Shown: positions 31,659 through 42,660, numbered from the stretch's first letter. The stretch is 64,000 nucleotides of DNA from Amaranthus tricolor (GCF_026212465.1 NC_080057.1:13087739-13151738), one strand, 5' to 3'. Numbers and translations are program-made. Notes: generated by a model not told the origin, from the sequence alone.

Positions 31659-31670
31659 CGGGCCCACGTG
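31659..31670. promoter_or_regulatory. G-box with GGCCCA element upstream of TFIIA-L
   Basis: CGGGCCCACGTG contains a perfect CACGTG G-box (31665-31670) overlapping GGGCCCA, a site II/TCP-type element. GGCCCA elements are frequent in promoters of plant housekeeping genes. The position, about 25-35 bp upstream of the TATA candidate, fits. Confidence 0.5.
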
Positions 31671-31679
31671 TTGAAATCT

Positions 31680-32074
31680 GTTATCGTCCATTTTTATAGA
31701 TGACTAGTTCGTACTAGAGCTATGGCTATTGGCCGGGTTCGATTTATCCGGCTTAAAAAATGGATGGGCCTGGATAACGATTTTTAAAAAATTTAAACGT
31801 GGACGGTTAATACCCGCCTGTTAAGACAAATGGGAGAATAGTGACACCAAAAAAATACTCGTCGGTATACATGTCTATCCGCTTAATATAATATATTAAT
31901 TATTAAAGAAGTAAACTAATTTAGTAAGACTCATACGGCCCAACTTTAGTACCCATAGACTAGTCGAATTTTTAAAATGAATAAGCACAAAATTATAAAA
32001 AATTCACATAATAGCAAAAGTTTGAAACATTTTCCACGATAGGTACTTTTTTCTCAGATCTGTGGTTTGGGTAT
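31680..32074. other. Intergenic spacer between TFIIA-L and the MuDR region
   Basis: AT-rich, with 'tacccgcctg' and 'ggacggttaa' stretches. No coding frame or RNA gene that I can support. The left end of the MuDR element may lie here, but no terminal inverted repeat could be paired. Confidence 0.35.
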
Positions 32075-32208
32075 GTTCGTTGTTAGTAACAGCGAACAAT
32101 GGCTTAAGGTCAATAAAAGTCACAGTATGTGTTCGCTGTTACTAACAATAAACAATGGCTTTGACTTTTTTTGAGTTAAGTCATTTTCCGCTATTAATAA
32201 CAGCGAAC
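32075..32208 (+). repeat. Three 23-bp palindromes at 55-56 bp spacing
   Basis: Sites at 32075-32097, 32131-32153 and 32186-32208 follow the scheme GTTCGCTGTTA-N-TAACAGCGAAC with one to a few differences each. The spacers share 'caatggctt' and 'gact/gtca' stretches. They lie about 0.8 kb upstream of the MuDR transposase frame. They could be transposase- or factor-binding sites, or form hairpins in RNA. Confidence 0.8.
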
Positions 32209-33027
32209 TAATGCGTAGTAAAATCAGCTCCATCCTCTTCCTTCCTTATTTCCCCCAATTTCATTAACCCTAAACTTAGACAGTCGATTATTCCCTCTCA
32301 TTTCCTTCCATTAAAATAGCTTCAAACCTTTAATTAGTCTCTCCCTGTTTTAATCCCACACTAATAAAGTGGTCTGGCATAGATTTTGAGTTGTCCAAGG
32401 TACATTTTTGTTTGTTTTTTCGTTTTTTCTTGCAAAATTTAGGGTTTTACATAAGTTTAAATTTTCTTTTCAAATACAGGTTACTCTCTATGCAATCACT
32501 ACTCCTTTAGGTCTTAACAAGCAGTTTAAGGTAATGTATAAGTGATTTTTTACTTATTGTGCAAATTTTGTGGAGTTTGGTTGTTGATTATGAGCTAGTA
32601 TGTGTTATTTAGGGTTTATGTACTTAAGTGATTATGGATATTGTTTATATCGAATTAGTTTACTTTAATGTACTTAATTGATTATCTATATTGATTATAT
32701 TGAATTAGTTTAGTCTAATGTACTTAATTGATTATGTACATTGATTATATTGAATTGGATTAGGTTAATGTACTTAATTGATTATGTATATTTATTATAT
32801 TGAATTAGTGTAGGTTAATGTACATAATGGATTATGTATATTGATTATATGGAATTAGTTTAGGATAATGTATGTAATTGATTTTGAATATATTTATTGA
32901 TTATATTGGATTAGTTTAAGTAAATGTAGTTAATTGATAATATTGTTTTAGTTTAAGTAAATGTAGTTAATTGATAATATTAGTTTAAGTAAATGTAGGT
33001 AAATGGGCTTAATCTTCAATTTCATTC

Positions 33028-35516
33028 GTGAATGTACTTGGTGATGAAGTTGATTTTGTATGTATTCATGTAGAAATAGCATCATTTCGTGTGACTATTG
33101 CATGTTTTTGGAATGGTTCCATTCATACAAGTGGTAACAAGGTTACATATGTTGGGGGTAAACGTAAATTGTTTGAATGCAACTCGAACATGGATTTGAA
33201 TGAGTTTAAGCTTCTTGTATGTTCTAAGATTGGAATTGACACGACACAAAGTACTGTTAATTTAAGTTTTAAATACGACATCAGTGGTCAATTGTTAGTT
33301 TTTCCTTTTGAGGATGATGATTCTACAAATGCTATGTGGGAGCATTCAACGGCTACATCTATTTCCTCTTTGGAGTTATACGTAGAAGTGGTACCCCTAG
33401 ACAATCAAGTTGTGAATGTTACTTCCAATCCTTCTCCTACGCCTATGCCTATTTTAACTCAAGAAACTCAAAATCCCTTTGTTCCTTTTCCATCTTCTAC
33501 TCCTTCCGAATCCCCTTAAACTCAAGTCCCAATTGATGCGACTGTTAATTTAGCAGAAAGTACTGAGTTGGTACCTTGGGATGATGGTAATGAGTGTAAT
33601 GAGCTTGTTGATGATCCTTCTGAGGATGATGTGGATGTGGAGGAGGATGCCCTAGCTAATGACATGACCCTAGGTAACCTTCCTACTATCGTTGCTTCTA
33701 CAATTTATGCTCTATGTCCACCTCTAGATGAATATGTGGAGGACAAGTCTTTGAGGACTTAGGCTTATGATACCACTTACACCGAAGAAGGGGAGTTTGA
33801 AAAGGGTTATGATCTATGATATTAAGGAAGCTTTGTTGGAAGCTGTTAGAGTCTATCATATTCGTAGGAATGTTGAGTATCGAACAGAGACTTCTGACTA
33901 AACTTCTTTATCATTGAATTGTAAGAGGGGATGTTCTTGGAAATTATGGGATAGGCTAAATCCTTTTTGAACTTCATGGTTTATTTCAAAATACAATGGA
34001 AAGCATGGGAATTTTGTATTGGGTAGTGACACTATGTCAGCTGGACATATTCAGTTGACTTCCTCTGTGATTAACAATGTGATTAGGAATTGTGTTCCCA
34101 AAGACCCTTCGATTAAGGTGTTTGTCGTTCGACAGATGGTTAAAGATCGTTTTGGGATAGAGGTCACTTACAAGCTAGCATGGTGTCCTAAGCAACAAGC
34201 CCTACTGTCCATCTATGGTACATGAGAGGATTCATATTATTCTTCCACGCTTTTTGAAAGCATTACAACACTCAAACTCGGGCACAATAGTTGAGTGGTT
34301 CTTTAAGGAGGACAATGACACGAGTGTGTATGTATGTCCTAATAGTAGAACCTTTAAACGTGTCTTTTGGGCCTTTAGACATAGCATTAAGGGCTTTAAT
34401 TTTTGTAAACCTCTTATCGCCATTGATGGTACAAACATGTATAGTAAGTACCGTTATACCTTATTGACTGTGATTGCTCAGGATGGTGATAAGGGAATCT
34501 TTCCACTTGTATTTGCCTTGGTTGAGAAGGAATGCATAGCAGCGTGGTCTTGAGTTATGGCGTCTATTCGTAAGATGGCGACAAAGGAAGAGCCGAAATG
34601 GCAACCACCACATGCCCATCATAGGTTATGTTTACGTCATTTGCTAAGTAATTTTAACCGTGCTATGGGAAATGTTCAATTAAATGAGCTTTTTGGAAGG
34701 ACTGCTGAGCAAAGACAATATGCTAAGGTAGTTGATTGCTTGAAGGCAATAGGGACTGCAAAACGGGAGGCCATTTTCAAGATTGATGAAGTGGGTCATA
34801 TGTCTAAGTGGTCATTGTGTCATGATGGGGGTCATAGGTATGGTGTTACTAACACCAACTTAGCTGAAGTCTTCAACTTTGTGATGAAGGGAGTACGCTT
34901 CTTGCCTATAACTACACTTGTTGAATTCACCTTTTGTCGCGTCAATGATTGCTTTGTCAAAAGACGTGAAACTTCTAATGCATGGATAACCGGAGGACAC
35001 ATGTATACCTCACATGCCACAAAGATTATCACTAAAAACACTGAGAAGGCAAACTTCCATGAGATAGTTGCATTTGACTACAGAAGAGGTATCTTCAAAG
35101 TTAAGAATGAGCGGGGAAATAGAAGGTCGTCAAAGGGGGGTAAGATACAAACTGTGGACTTGACACAAAGAAAATGCACATGCAACAAGTTGGAGATATA
35201 CCACCTGCCATGTTCACATCTTCTCGCCGTATGCATCAAAAGACATCTGTCATACGAGCGTTTTGTGGACCTTGCTACACCTCTCAGAGTTATGAAACCA
35301 TTTACAACTTATGTTTCATTCCAATGATTGATAAGAGGTCATGGCCTCAATACACTGGTGTTAAGATTAGACATGATCTTAATCAAATTCGTGGAAAGGG
35401 AAGTCCTAAGTCTAAAAGGATTGCCAATGAAATGGATGAAGGTAGGAGGAAACGCCTTACTTGTCGTCGTTGTGAGAGTGAAGGTCACAACACTAGAACT
35501 TTGCACATCAAGGTAA
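33028..35516 (+). pseudogene. MuDR-type (MULE) transposase, broken
   Basis: Order of domains: a PB1-like N-terminal segment (33028-33519), an acidic linker (33568-33762), the MuDR DNA-binding domain (YHIRRNVEYRTETS, CKRGCSWKLW, GKHGNF; about 33830-34020), and the DDE transposase core (LIAIDGTNMYSKYRYTLL with the first Asp, about 34415; NTNLAEVFNFVMKGVRFLPI with the Glu, about 34852). A SWIM zinc finger (CTCNKLEIYHLPCSHLLAVC, about 35178) and a CCHC-like knuckle (CRRCESEGHN, about 35462) follow. The block with the second catalytic Asp (normally SDRH) is missing between AAWS and MASIRK at about 34551, where a TGA also sits. Further stops at 33517 and 33760 and frameshifts near 33770-33810, 34210 and 35315 make it non-functional. 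Confidence 0.88.
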
Positions 35517-35699
35517 TGTTATATTATATACTTTATATAAAAATTATTATTATAAACCTTATACATATTATAATAAACATAAACATTATGTAAAACCCAC
35601 AATATACTTTATATAAACATTATTATTATAAAAATGATTATTATAAACATAAGCATAAGCCTTATTATTCCTTATTCCTTATTGCAACAGTAGTCGAGA

Positions 35700-37103
35700 T
35701 AGATCCAGCAGCTCCAAAACATATGCAGGACAGTCACCGCAGTAGTTCACTATGGGATACCCAGGTAAGTTTATTTGATGCATAGTTCTATAAACATGAG
35801 CATAAACTTCAATAATCTTATAATGTCATCTTTGCTGTTGTAGGTCTCCAACACAGACACTATTTACTACAGGCATCCCGAATTTGTGCCGTGGGAGATA
35901 GACGCTCGCATTATCCCGTACGTACAGCGAGCGAGGTTATATGACTTCCACCTTGTCCCTTATGGCAGGGTGGATCGTGCCTTGGTTATGGCCTTGGTTA
36001 AGAGATAACGTCAAGAGACGCACACCTTCCACCTTCTTTTAGGTGAGGCTACTGTCACTCTGCTAGAAGTAGCGGTTCTTACATGGCTTCCCATCGAGGG
36101 AGATGTTGTATGCACAGTTGGTTGCCAGCTTGATAGCTGGCGAGATATAGTCGAGAGGCTGCTTGGAGTGCGACCTCCCCTAGATGTAGCCCGAGGGAGT
36201 GGGTTGCGTGTCACTTGGCTTGCACAACACTTCTCAGACCTCCCTCAAGGTGTTGACGAGGTGACTGTTGAGAGATACGCAAAGGCGTACCTCTTTTACT
36301 TGATTGGTGGCGTCTTGTTCGCCGACAAGATGGATAGCCATGTACAGATTTTGTACTTGACTTTACTTGATGCGCCTTAGGAGCGTATAGTCGAATATAG
36401 CTGGGATCCGATGCCCTTGGCTACCTATACAGGCATTTGTGCGGTGCTTCACGGACAAACGTGAAGGAGATTACCGGACCTCTGGTGATACTCTAGGTAA
36501 TACTAACTTGGAATTTTTATTGCTTTGTTTCTTATTACTTTTACACTTTTGCATCTACTTATTTTTGTTTAAATCATAGCTTTGGGCTTGGGAGCACTTT
36601 CTCATTGGGCAACCAATGAGGAACCTTGGACGTGGTGCTGTTGCACCTCCAGCCATTCCCCCACTAGAGGTTCTGTATGGATCTCGGTGGAACTTTGCAC
36701 GACGCACAAAGACTTACAACGAATCTAGTCTGGGATTCTTTCAGGATCAGTTGGATCTCCTTAGACCTGACCAGGTAACCGCTTGACTGATTATCATCAT
36801 TACTATCACACGTCGATGGATGACACCACGAGGTATTGTCGCTGCTGCATAGTACGCTCCCGCTGCACCTACGATGACACAGTTTGTAAGTATTCTTCAA
36901 TATTGTTTAATTTACACCACAACTTTCATAATAAAAGAAATGTATTAACTTCCAAATGATTACAGGCGCAAGGAGTTGCAGCTGTTATTAGCTCGAGCAC
37001 CGAGGAGCCCGTACGTGAGATTGCACAAGGGATACTCTTAGGCACCCAGTTTCAGCACTTCAATCCAGAAGTAGCTGAACTAGAGACAACTGCGGACGTG
37101 TAG
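35700..37103 (+). pseudogene. Plant mobile domain (PMD, MAIN-like) gene, broken
   Basis: PMD proteins such as Arabidopsis MAIN/MAIL1 act in the nucleus in transposon silencing and gene expression; many PMD copies belong to transposons. Exon-like blocks with good splice sites: to 35764, 35844-36496, 36580-36774 and 36966-37103. Recognisable text includes VPWEIDARIIPYVQRARLYD, ETHTFHLLLGEATVTLLEVA, WLPIEGD, LLGVRPP, WLAQHFSDLP, YAKAYLFYLIGGVLFADK, LWAWEHFLIGQP and YGSRWN. Damage: TAA within LVKR-RQETHTF (about 36007), TAG after LLDAP (about 36378), a frameshift near 36464, and a CAG-to-TAG at the last codon before the 36496 donor. It directly follows the MuDR transposase in the same orientation. 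Confidence 0.82.
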
Positions 37104-37781
37104 AGGCCATCTCCTCCTAATGACGAAGTTCATTTGGAGCAGGTTGACTTGACATACCCCCACGATGGTGCAAGGTCCTCACAGGGTGTGGGATCATTCC
37201 AATATCAATCACAGTTGTAATACACGAACACCTCCTATCATCGTAGGAGGTGCAGGAGGCCATCACAGTTGGAGAGGGTGAAGGAGGAGGATGAGGATTA
37301 GTGTATACTTTGTAATACATTGAACATTTGTGTATATTAAACATTTGTAGGATTTTGACATTTGACATTTGTATATAGTTTGTAATGTATAAGTGTATGT
37401 ATATATTTTTATCGTTTTTATCATATTTTAAATATGAATCGAAGTTGATAAGACTCATTTGTACATAGTTCCATCCATGCTCGGACGTTTGGCGAAGAAT
37501 CATCCATGCTCGAACTTGTAACGGTTTATGTTGATGACTTCATTGCAAATAGACAATGCTGATAATTCAACATAGTTCCATTAATAATGATTACAAATAC
37601 ACCGCTTATAACAGACTCGAAATTCCTAATCTTAATCATTTTCTACTAATCCTCGATTTCTAAGCTCCAACTTCATCTAATTTATAAAATTTTATATTCC
37701 AACTAACTATATATTTATTGATTTAATTTCTGATTTAATTTCCAATTTGATTTTCAAGTTCTTTAATTATTTACCTTTCGT
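37104..37781. other. AT-rich spacer between the PMD remnant and element A
   Basis: No coding frame, RNA or defined repeat end is supported here. It may hold the right end of the MuDR-type element. Confidence 0.35.
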
Positions 37782-37856
37782 CCTTGATTGTATGATTTGT
37801 TGTGCGAGTGAAGAAGTTAATCATAATAAATCTTTCGCTGCAAAATTGTTCCAAAT

Positions 37857-37868
37857 TGGTATCAGAGC
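37857..37868 (+). other. Primer binding site of element A (initiator tRNA-Met)
   Basis: TGGTATCAGAGC begins 3 nt after the LTR end. This string is the classic plant retrotransposon site complementary to the 3' end of initiator tRNA-Met. Confidence 0.9.
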
Positions 37869-38805
37869 CTCAAAGTCCTTGTGGGGTGCATAATTCAATT
37901 GGTTTTGATGAGAAACAACAGCCAAAAGTCGCAAAAACAAGAAGAAACAGAAGCTGTCAGAAACTGACTGCATTTTGGGTCGAAAACAGTAGCGTTGTGG
38001 GGATCGTATTGTGATTACATTTCAAAACGGTTTTTACACGGTATTCTTCATTATGTGGGGAAACTTTTGGCTTTGGAATCATTGGAATTGGTGTTGTGGT
38101 TAAGGAGATATGAACTTTTCTTTACAGACTGCCCAAAACTGATGAAATTCGGGTACCTTGGTAAGTTGTCTTTGAAAACCTATCAAGATTCTTTTATTTT
38201 GCTCTCATCTTTCACCCAATTATCAATACCTATCCTAAATTCATTAAACCATATCATTTGTGCACTATTTCTTACGTTTCATAGGTTTCTTGATTGACCC
38301 ATTTCATTGTTGCTTTGCAGAAGTACAGGGGGTTCATTTTTTTTTCTGTCTTCTGTTTTTTCTTTATTTTTCCTTCGTTTTTAAGTCTTTTCCATTGTTT
38401 CTTTTTTTAAATTTGGATATTTTTGAGTCTAGTTTTTTTTGAGTCTTGTTGTGTAGTCATTGGGGGTGTGAAACAAAAGATGCGCAAGTGTTTTTGACCA
38501 AAGGTCACAGAAACAATTCAGACTGTATGTGTGTAGTAAAATCTGATTTGTGATCAATCCACACAATATTTTTGAGTAATTTCAATTTGGGGTGTTTGAA
38601 GACATCTTGCATTGTGTTGTCACCAATTTTCATCATTATTGAAATTGGTTTGGTTGGGTTCACAACAGTAAAGGTCGAGCACACATATTCTGATTCTGAG
38701 GTGTTTGTGCTTCTTTTTTCTGTTTTCTGTTTTCTGGTGCACAAACATTTTCGAAACTTCCTTTCTTTTTCTTTATTTCTTTTTACCCTTTAATGAGTCT
38801 AGAAG

Positions 38806-39762
38806 ATGAAATCATCAAAGTTAAACATGAACAAATATAGAGCATTTGACAAACCAGAACATGCATTAGAGGATAAACTCAAGTTACAATCATTGGAGGA
38901 TAAGAAATCCGATCTTGAAAAGTTAAAGGGGATTTGTGAACTACTTGGGTATTGGGAGCAAGTTGATCATTTGGAGAAAAAATTGGTGAATGTTAGGAGT
39001 CAAAAGCAAAGCTTGAAGAGGAAGCTTCATCTTCAACAAGAAAAGTTAAGATGTCAACAGAAATTGCAAGAGCAATGTGGGGATTCTAAAGTGGTAACTG
39101 TTCTTAAGTATAAGCCTAATGGTAAGTCGAATAGCGTTATAATTAACATCACTTCAAAGCATGTTGATACAGTTGCGCACCCTCCATCTTGTGTTAAGAG
39201 TGTTAATGATCTTGAAAAGGTGGTTAAAGCAACTCTTGCGGAAATGAGTAATGGTTTTAAAGGAGATCTTGAAACACCTTGTGGTGAGATTGTTGAAGCT
39301 CTTGAAGAAGTGATTGAAACATCTTGTGTAGAGGATGATGATTATCTTGAAGACGTGGTTGAAACACCTTCTGTTGAAAGTGTTGGAGATCTTGAAGAGG
39401 TTGTTGAAGCATCTTGTGTAGAGATGATTGTTGATCATAATGGAGATGTTGAAGCACCTTGTGAGATGATTGTTAAGACTCTTGAAGAAGTGGCTGAAAT
39501 ACCTTGTATTGAGAGCCTTGAAGATCTTGAGGAGGTGGTTGAGACAATTTGCATGAAGAATGTTAGTTCTTTGATGCAACCCTTAGGAGTGGTGAATTAT
39601 CCTTCAAGTTTGAGGACTAGTTTACATGTTGTGCAAGCTACGGAGGGAACGTTTGTTAACATTGATCGTGTGGTTAAACAAACACACTTTGTGGAGTTTG
39701 TTCATGTTAGTAGATTTGTTGAGGTTCATTCTACAAAAATTCGAGGAAGGATTTTTTTCTAA
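38806..39762 (+). CDS. Unrecognised ORF of element A: coiled coil plus acidic repeats, 318 aa
   Basis: I do not recognise this protein family. Residues ~20-95 are Leu/Lys/Glu-rich with heptad spacing (LKLQSLEDKKSDLEKLKG, then LKRKLHLQQEKL), a likely coiled coil. Residues ~130-255 hold about seven degenerate ~20-residue acidic repeats of the type DLEEVVEASCVE, each ending in Cys-(V/I/G)-E. The last ~60 residues (from PLGVVNYPSSLRTS to TKIRGRIFF) are nearly identical in elements A, B and C. The stop lies just before the polypurine tract. There are no retroviral motifs. The frame is intact here, nonsense-broken in C and intact but different at its N-terminus in B. A Gag-like structural role is possible from position and coiled coil, but unproven. 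Confidence 0.6.
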   Translation: MKSSKLNMNKYRAFDKPEHALEDKLKLQSLEDKKSDLEKLKGICELLGYWEQVDHLEKKLVNVRSQKQSLKRKLHLQQEKLRCQQKLQEQCGDSKVVTVLKYKPNGKSNSVIINITSKHVDTVAHPPSCVKSVNDLEKVVKATLAEMSNGFKGDLETPCGEIVEALEEVIETSCVEDDDYLEDVVETPSVESVGDLEEVVEASCVEMIVDHNGDVEAPCEMIVKTLEEVAEIPCIESLEDLEEVVETICMKNVSSLMQPLGVVNYPSSLRTSLHVVQATEGTFVNIDRVVKQTHFVEFVHVSRFVEVHSTKIRGRIFF

Positions 39763-39773
39763 AAAGGGGAGAA
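39762..39773 (+). other. Polypurine tract of element A
   Basis: AAAAAGGGGAGAA directly before the LTR start TGCAACAAGC. The same tract precedes the 3' LTR in elements B (inverted) and C. Confidence 0.85.
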
Positions 39774-40906
39774 TGCAACAAGCAGAGTGTAGCCTTGGTA
39801 ATACGAGCAAGCTAATCTTCTTGGTAAGCTTGTTTAACATATGGGTGTGGTTCATTATGCAAGTGAGAACAAGGGCATTCATGCTTACATGTGTATGTGC
39901 ACAGAACAGCCCAGCAAATGAGTATTGGTAATACATATGCAGTAGCAGCAGTAGGTGTAGTGTGTAGTAGGTTCCTTATGCAATAGAATAATGTAATAGA
40001 ACAGTCCAGCAACAGGTCTGTCAGCAATTGAGTAATCAGCAGCATCAGTGTGTGTATGTGTACAGAACAGTCCAGCAGCAGGTCCATCAGCATTTGAGTG
40101 ATCAGCAGCATCAACACTATGCAGGTCAGATTAAGAAGCATCAGTGGGCTGCACGAATGAAACAGCTTTGTGTCACCTTTTAATAGCTCAAGCATGCAAG
40201 GAGGCCATACTATGATGATTCTGAATTCGGGACAATTCGAACTGAAGAAGGAGGGAATAGCACAATTATGGGAACAGCCACAAGGTCTTCAGCATGCATA
40301 GTTCTATATTAGTTCTGTATCTGGAAGAAGAAGAATAAGTAACAGCTTGGTGTTCCCAAATACGCATACATAGTAATAAAGAACAGCTTGGTGTTCCCAA
40401 ATCCTGACAGAAGAACTAGCGTGTTCTATTTTAAAGCTTCTGTTTTCTGTTATAGCAGTTAGGATTCTAGGCACCTTTTCTTGATTGTATAGCCTTTAGA
40501 AATGGAATCCAATTCTATAAATAAGGCTCTCCTCCACTTCGTAAAGAGAGTTTTTTCAGTTTTGTAATCAATCATGAACTTTCATCAAAGTTAATTTAGC
40601 ATTCAGAGAACAAGTATTGTTTCTGTTTTGTTATTTCTGTCTCGCAAAGGTTGAGTGTATTCAATCCGTGAGAGATTCATACTTCTCCAAGATCACGTTG
40701 ATCATTGAGACAATTGTGAAGATTAAGGCCTTGCATTCGTTAGGGGAATCAGTGTCTTCTTCCAGGATAAGTAGTCATTCAAGATTACTTAGAAATCAAA
40801 CCCAAACAGACAATCTGATCAAGAAAACGTCTGATCTTGATTTTCTGATTTGTTGTGCGAGTGAGCAAGTTAATCGTAATCAATGTTCCGCTGCAAACTT
40901 GTTCCA
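39774..40906 (+). repeat. 3' LTR of element A
   Basis: Starts TGCAACAAGC, ends CTTGTTCCA, 1133 bp. It contains palindromic GGAACA...TGTTCC-type motifs (two recognisable near 40340-40400) upstream of a TATAAATA box at 40516. It shares its whole length, inverted, with the LTR at 40914-41939. Confidence 0.85.
40516..40523 (+). promoter_or_regulatory. LTR promoter TATA box, element A
   Basis: TATAAATA in 'ttctataaataaggctct'. The same box is at 44621-44628 and 47471-47478 (element C) and, inverted, at 41296-41303 and 44059-44066 (element B). Its conservation marks the U3/R boundary of this LTR family. Confidence 0.7.
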
Positions 40907-40936
40907 ACTTCGTTGGAACAAGTTTGCAGCGGAAGA
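40884..40936. repeat. Perfect inverted repeat at the A-B LTR junction
   Basis: Arms of at least 23 bp (TTCCGCTGCAAACTTGTTCC, then AAC, and the complement) flank a 3-nt spacer TTC. They are the 3' ends of the LTRs of elements A and B placed tail-to-tail. LTR homology continues outward, less perfectly, to 39774 and 41939. Confidence 0.9.
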
Positions 40937-41928
40937 TGTCGTTTGATATTTTGATTACACGCACACTTGTACAGACAATCAAGAACAGACATTTTCTTGA
41001 TCAGATTGTCTGTTTGGGTTTGATTTCTAAGTAATCTTGAATGATTACTTATTCTGGAAGAAGACACTGATTCCCCTAAGGAATGCAAGGCCTAATTCCT
41101 CACAATTCTCTCAATGATCAACGTGATCTTGGAGAAGTATGAATCTCTCACGGATTGAATACCCTCAACCTTTGCAAGACAGAAATAACAAAACAGAAAC
41201 AATACTTGTTCTCTGAATGCTCAATTAACTTTGATGAAAGTTCATGATTGATTAAAAAACTGAAAAAACTCCGTTTACAAAGTGGAGGAGAGCCTTATTT
41301 ATAGAATTGGCTTCCATTTCTAATGGCTATACAATCAAGAAAAGGGCGCCTAAATTCTAACGGCTATAACAGAAAACAGAAGCTTTAAAATAGAACACGC
41401 TGGGTCTTCTGTCTGCGTTTGGGAACAACAAGCTGTTCCTTATTACTATGTATGCGTATTTGGGAACACCAAGTTGTTCCTTATTATTTGGGAACACCGA
41501 GCTGTTCCTTATTCTTTCTCTTCTAGACACAAAACTAATATAGAACTATGCATGCTGAAGACCTGGTGGCTGTTCCCATAATTATTCCATTCCCTCCTTC
41601 TTCAGTTTGAATTGTCCCCAATTCAGAATCATCATAGTATGTCCTCCTTGCATGCTTGAGCTATTTAAAGATGACACAAAGCTGTTCATTCGTGTACTTG
41701 CTGTTTTGTGCACACACACACACTGATGCTGCTGATCACTCAAATGCTGATGGATCTGCTGCTGGACTGTTCTGCATTGTCCTTAATTCTTGTATTAATT
41801 TTGGAACCAAGTCCCCCATAATCATCACACAAGTAAGGATGAATGATCTTGCCTTTACTTGCATAATCAACCACACCCATATATTAAACAAGCTTACCAA
41901 GAAGATTAGCTTGCTTGTATTACCAAGG

Positions 41929-42660
41929 CTACAGTTGCATTCTCCCCTTCTTAGAAAAAATCCTTCCTCGAAATTTTTTAGGATGAACCTCAACAAATCT
42001 ACTAACATGCACAAACTCCACAAAGTGTGTTTGTTTAACCACACGATCAATGTGAACAAACTTTTCCTCCATAGCTTGCACAACATGTAAACTAGTCCTC
42101 AAACTTGAAGGATAATTCACCACTTCTAAGGGTTGCATCAAAGAAATAACATCCTCAACATTAGTTGTCTCTACAATTTCTTCAAGATCATCAACAACCT
42201 CTACACAAGATGCCTCAACATCTCCTTTAAGATCATTAATCACCTCTACACATGATGCTTCAACAGTTTCTTCACTATTCTCCACAAGGGACGGTTCTTG
42301 ATTGTTATCAAAAGAAGAAAACAATGGTGTGCTTTGTGTATCAACATGCTTTGAAATGATTTCAAATCTAATCCTAACCGGATCAACATCAGGATTATAC
42401 TCATCAACAATTACCATTTTAGAATCCCCATGTTGCTCTTGCAATTGTTGTTGAAATCTCAGCTTTTCTTGATGAAGTTCAAGCTTCCTCTTCAAGCTGC
42501 GCTTTTGACTCGTAACATCCACCAATTTTCCAAGGCAAAAACACAATTGAGTCCAATTCCTTTGTTGTGAACAGTCCACTTGCAACCTCACAAGCCTTTC
42601 CTCCTCCAAATTCAATATGTTTAGTTGAAGATTTTCAAGTGCACACTCTAGTTTATCCAA
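41929..42660 (-). CDS. Unrecognised ORF of element B, 243 aa
   Basis: Relative of the element A ORF. The N-terminal ~45 residues (MDKLECALENLQLNILNLEE onward) differ from A and C. From LVDVTSQKRSLKRKLELHQE on it matches C almost exactly, including VDPVRIRFEIISKHVD. It has two acidic ASCVEV repeats where A has about seven. The conserved tail runs to KFRGRIFSKKGRM and reads through the purine tract into the LTR (about 4 codons) because the family stop codon is missing. The N-terminus is predicted coiled coil. Function unknown. Confidence 0.55.
   Translation of the reverse strand: MDKLECALENLQLNILNLEEERLVRLQVDCSQQRNWTQLCFCLGKLVDVTSQKRSLKRKLELHQEKLRFQQQLQEQHGDSKMVIVDEYNPDVDPVRIRFEIISKHVDTQSTPLFSSFDNNQEPSLVENSEETVEASCVEVINDLKGDVEASCVEVVDDLEEIVETTNVEDVISLMQPLEVVNYPSSLRTSLHVVQAMEEKFVHIDRVVKQTHFVEFVHVSRFVEVHPKKFRGRIFSKKGRMQL

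Larger units (their letters stand above)
37782..40906 (+). mobile_element. Non-autonomous LTR retrotransposon, element A
   Basis: Only the last ~72 bp of the 5' LTR remain (37782-37853), followed by a primer binding site, a ~940-nt leader, one long ORF (38806-39762), a purine tract and a full 3' LTR (39774-40906, 1133 bp). The LTR ends are TGCAACAAG and CTTGTTCCA, nearly a 9-bp inverted repeat. No gag zinc knuckle, protease, integrase or reverse transcriptase is present, so mobility would depend on another element. Confidence 0.85.

Noticed and set aside
37802..38014. 70-codon frame conserved in elements A, B and C across the primer site
   Set aside because: It runs from the LTR through the primer binding site into the leader; similarity reflects shared element sequence, and no domain is visible.
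39154..39579. Minus-strand frames of 66-141 codons opposite the element A ORF
   Set aside because: They are antisense shadows of the repetitive acidic coding region.
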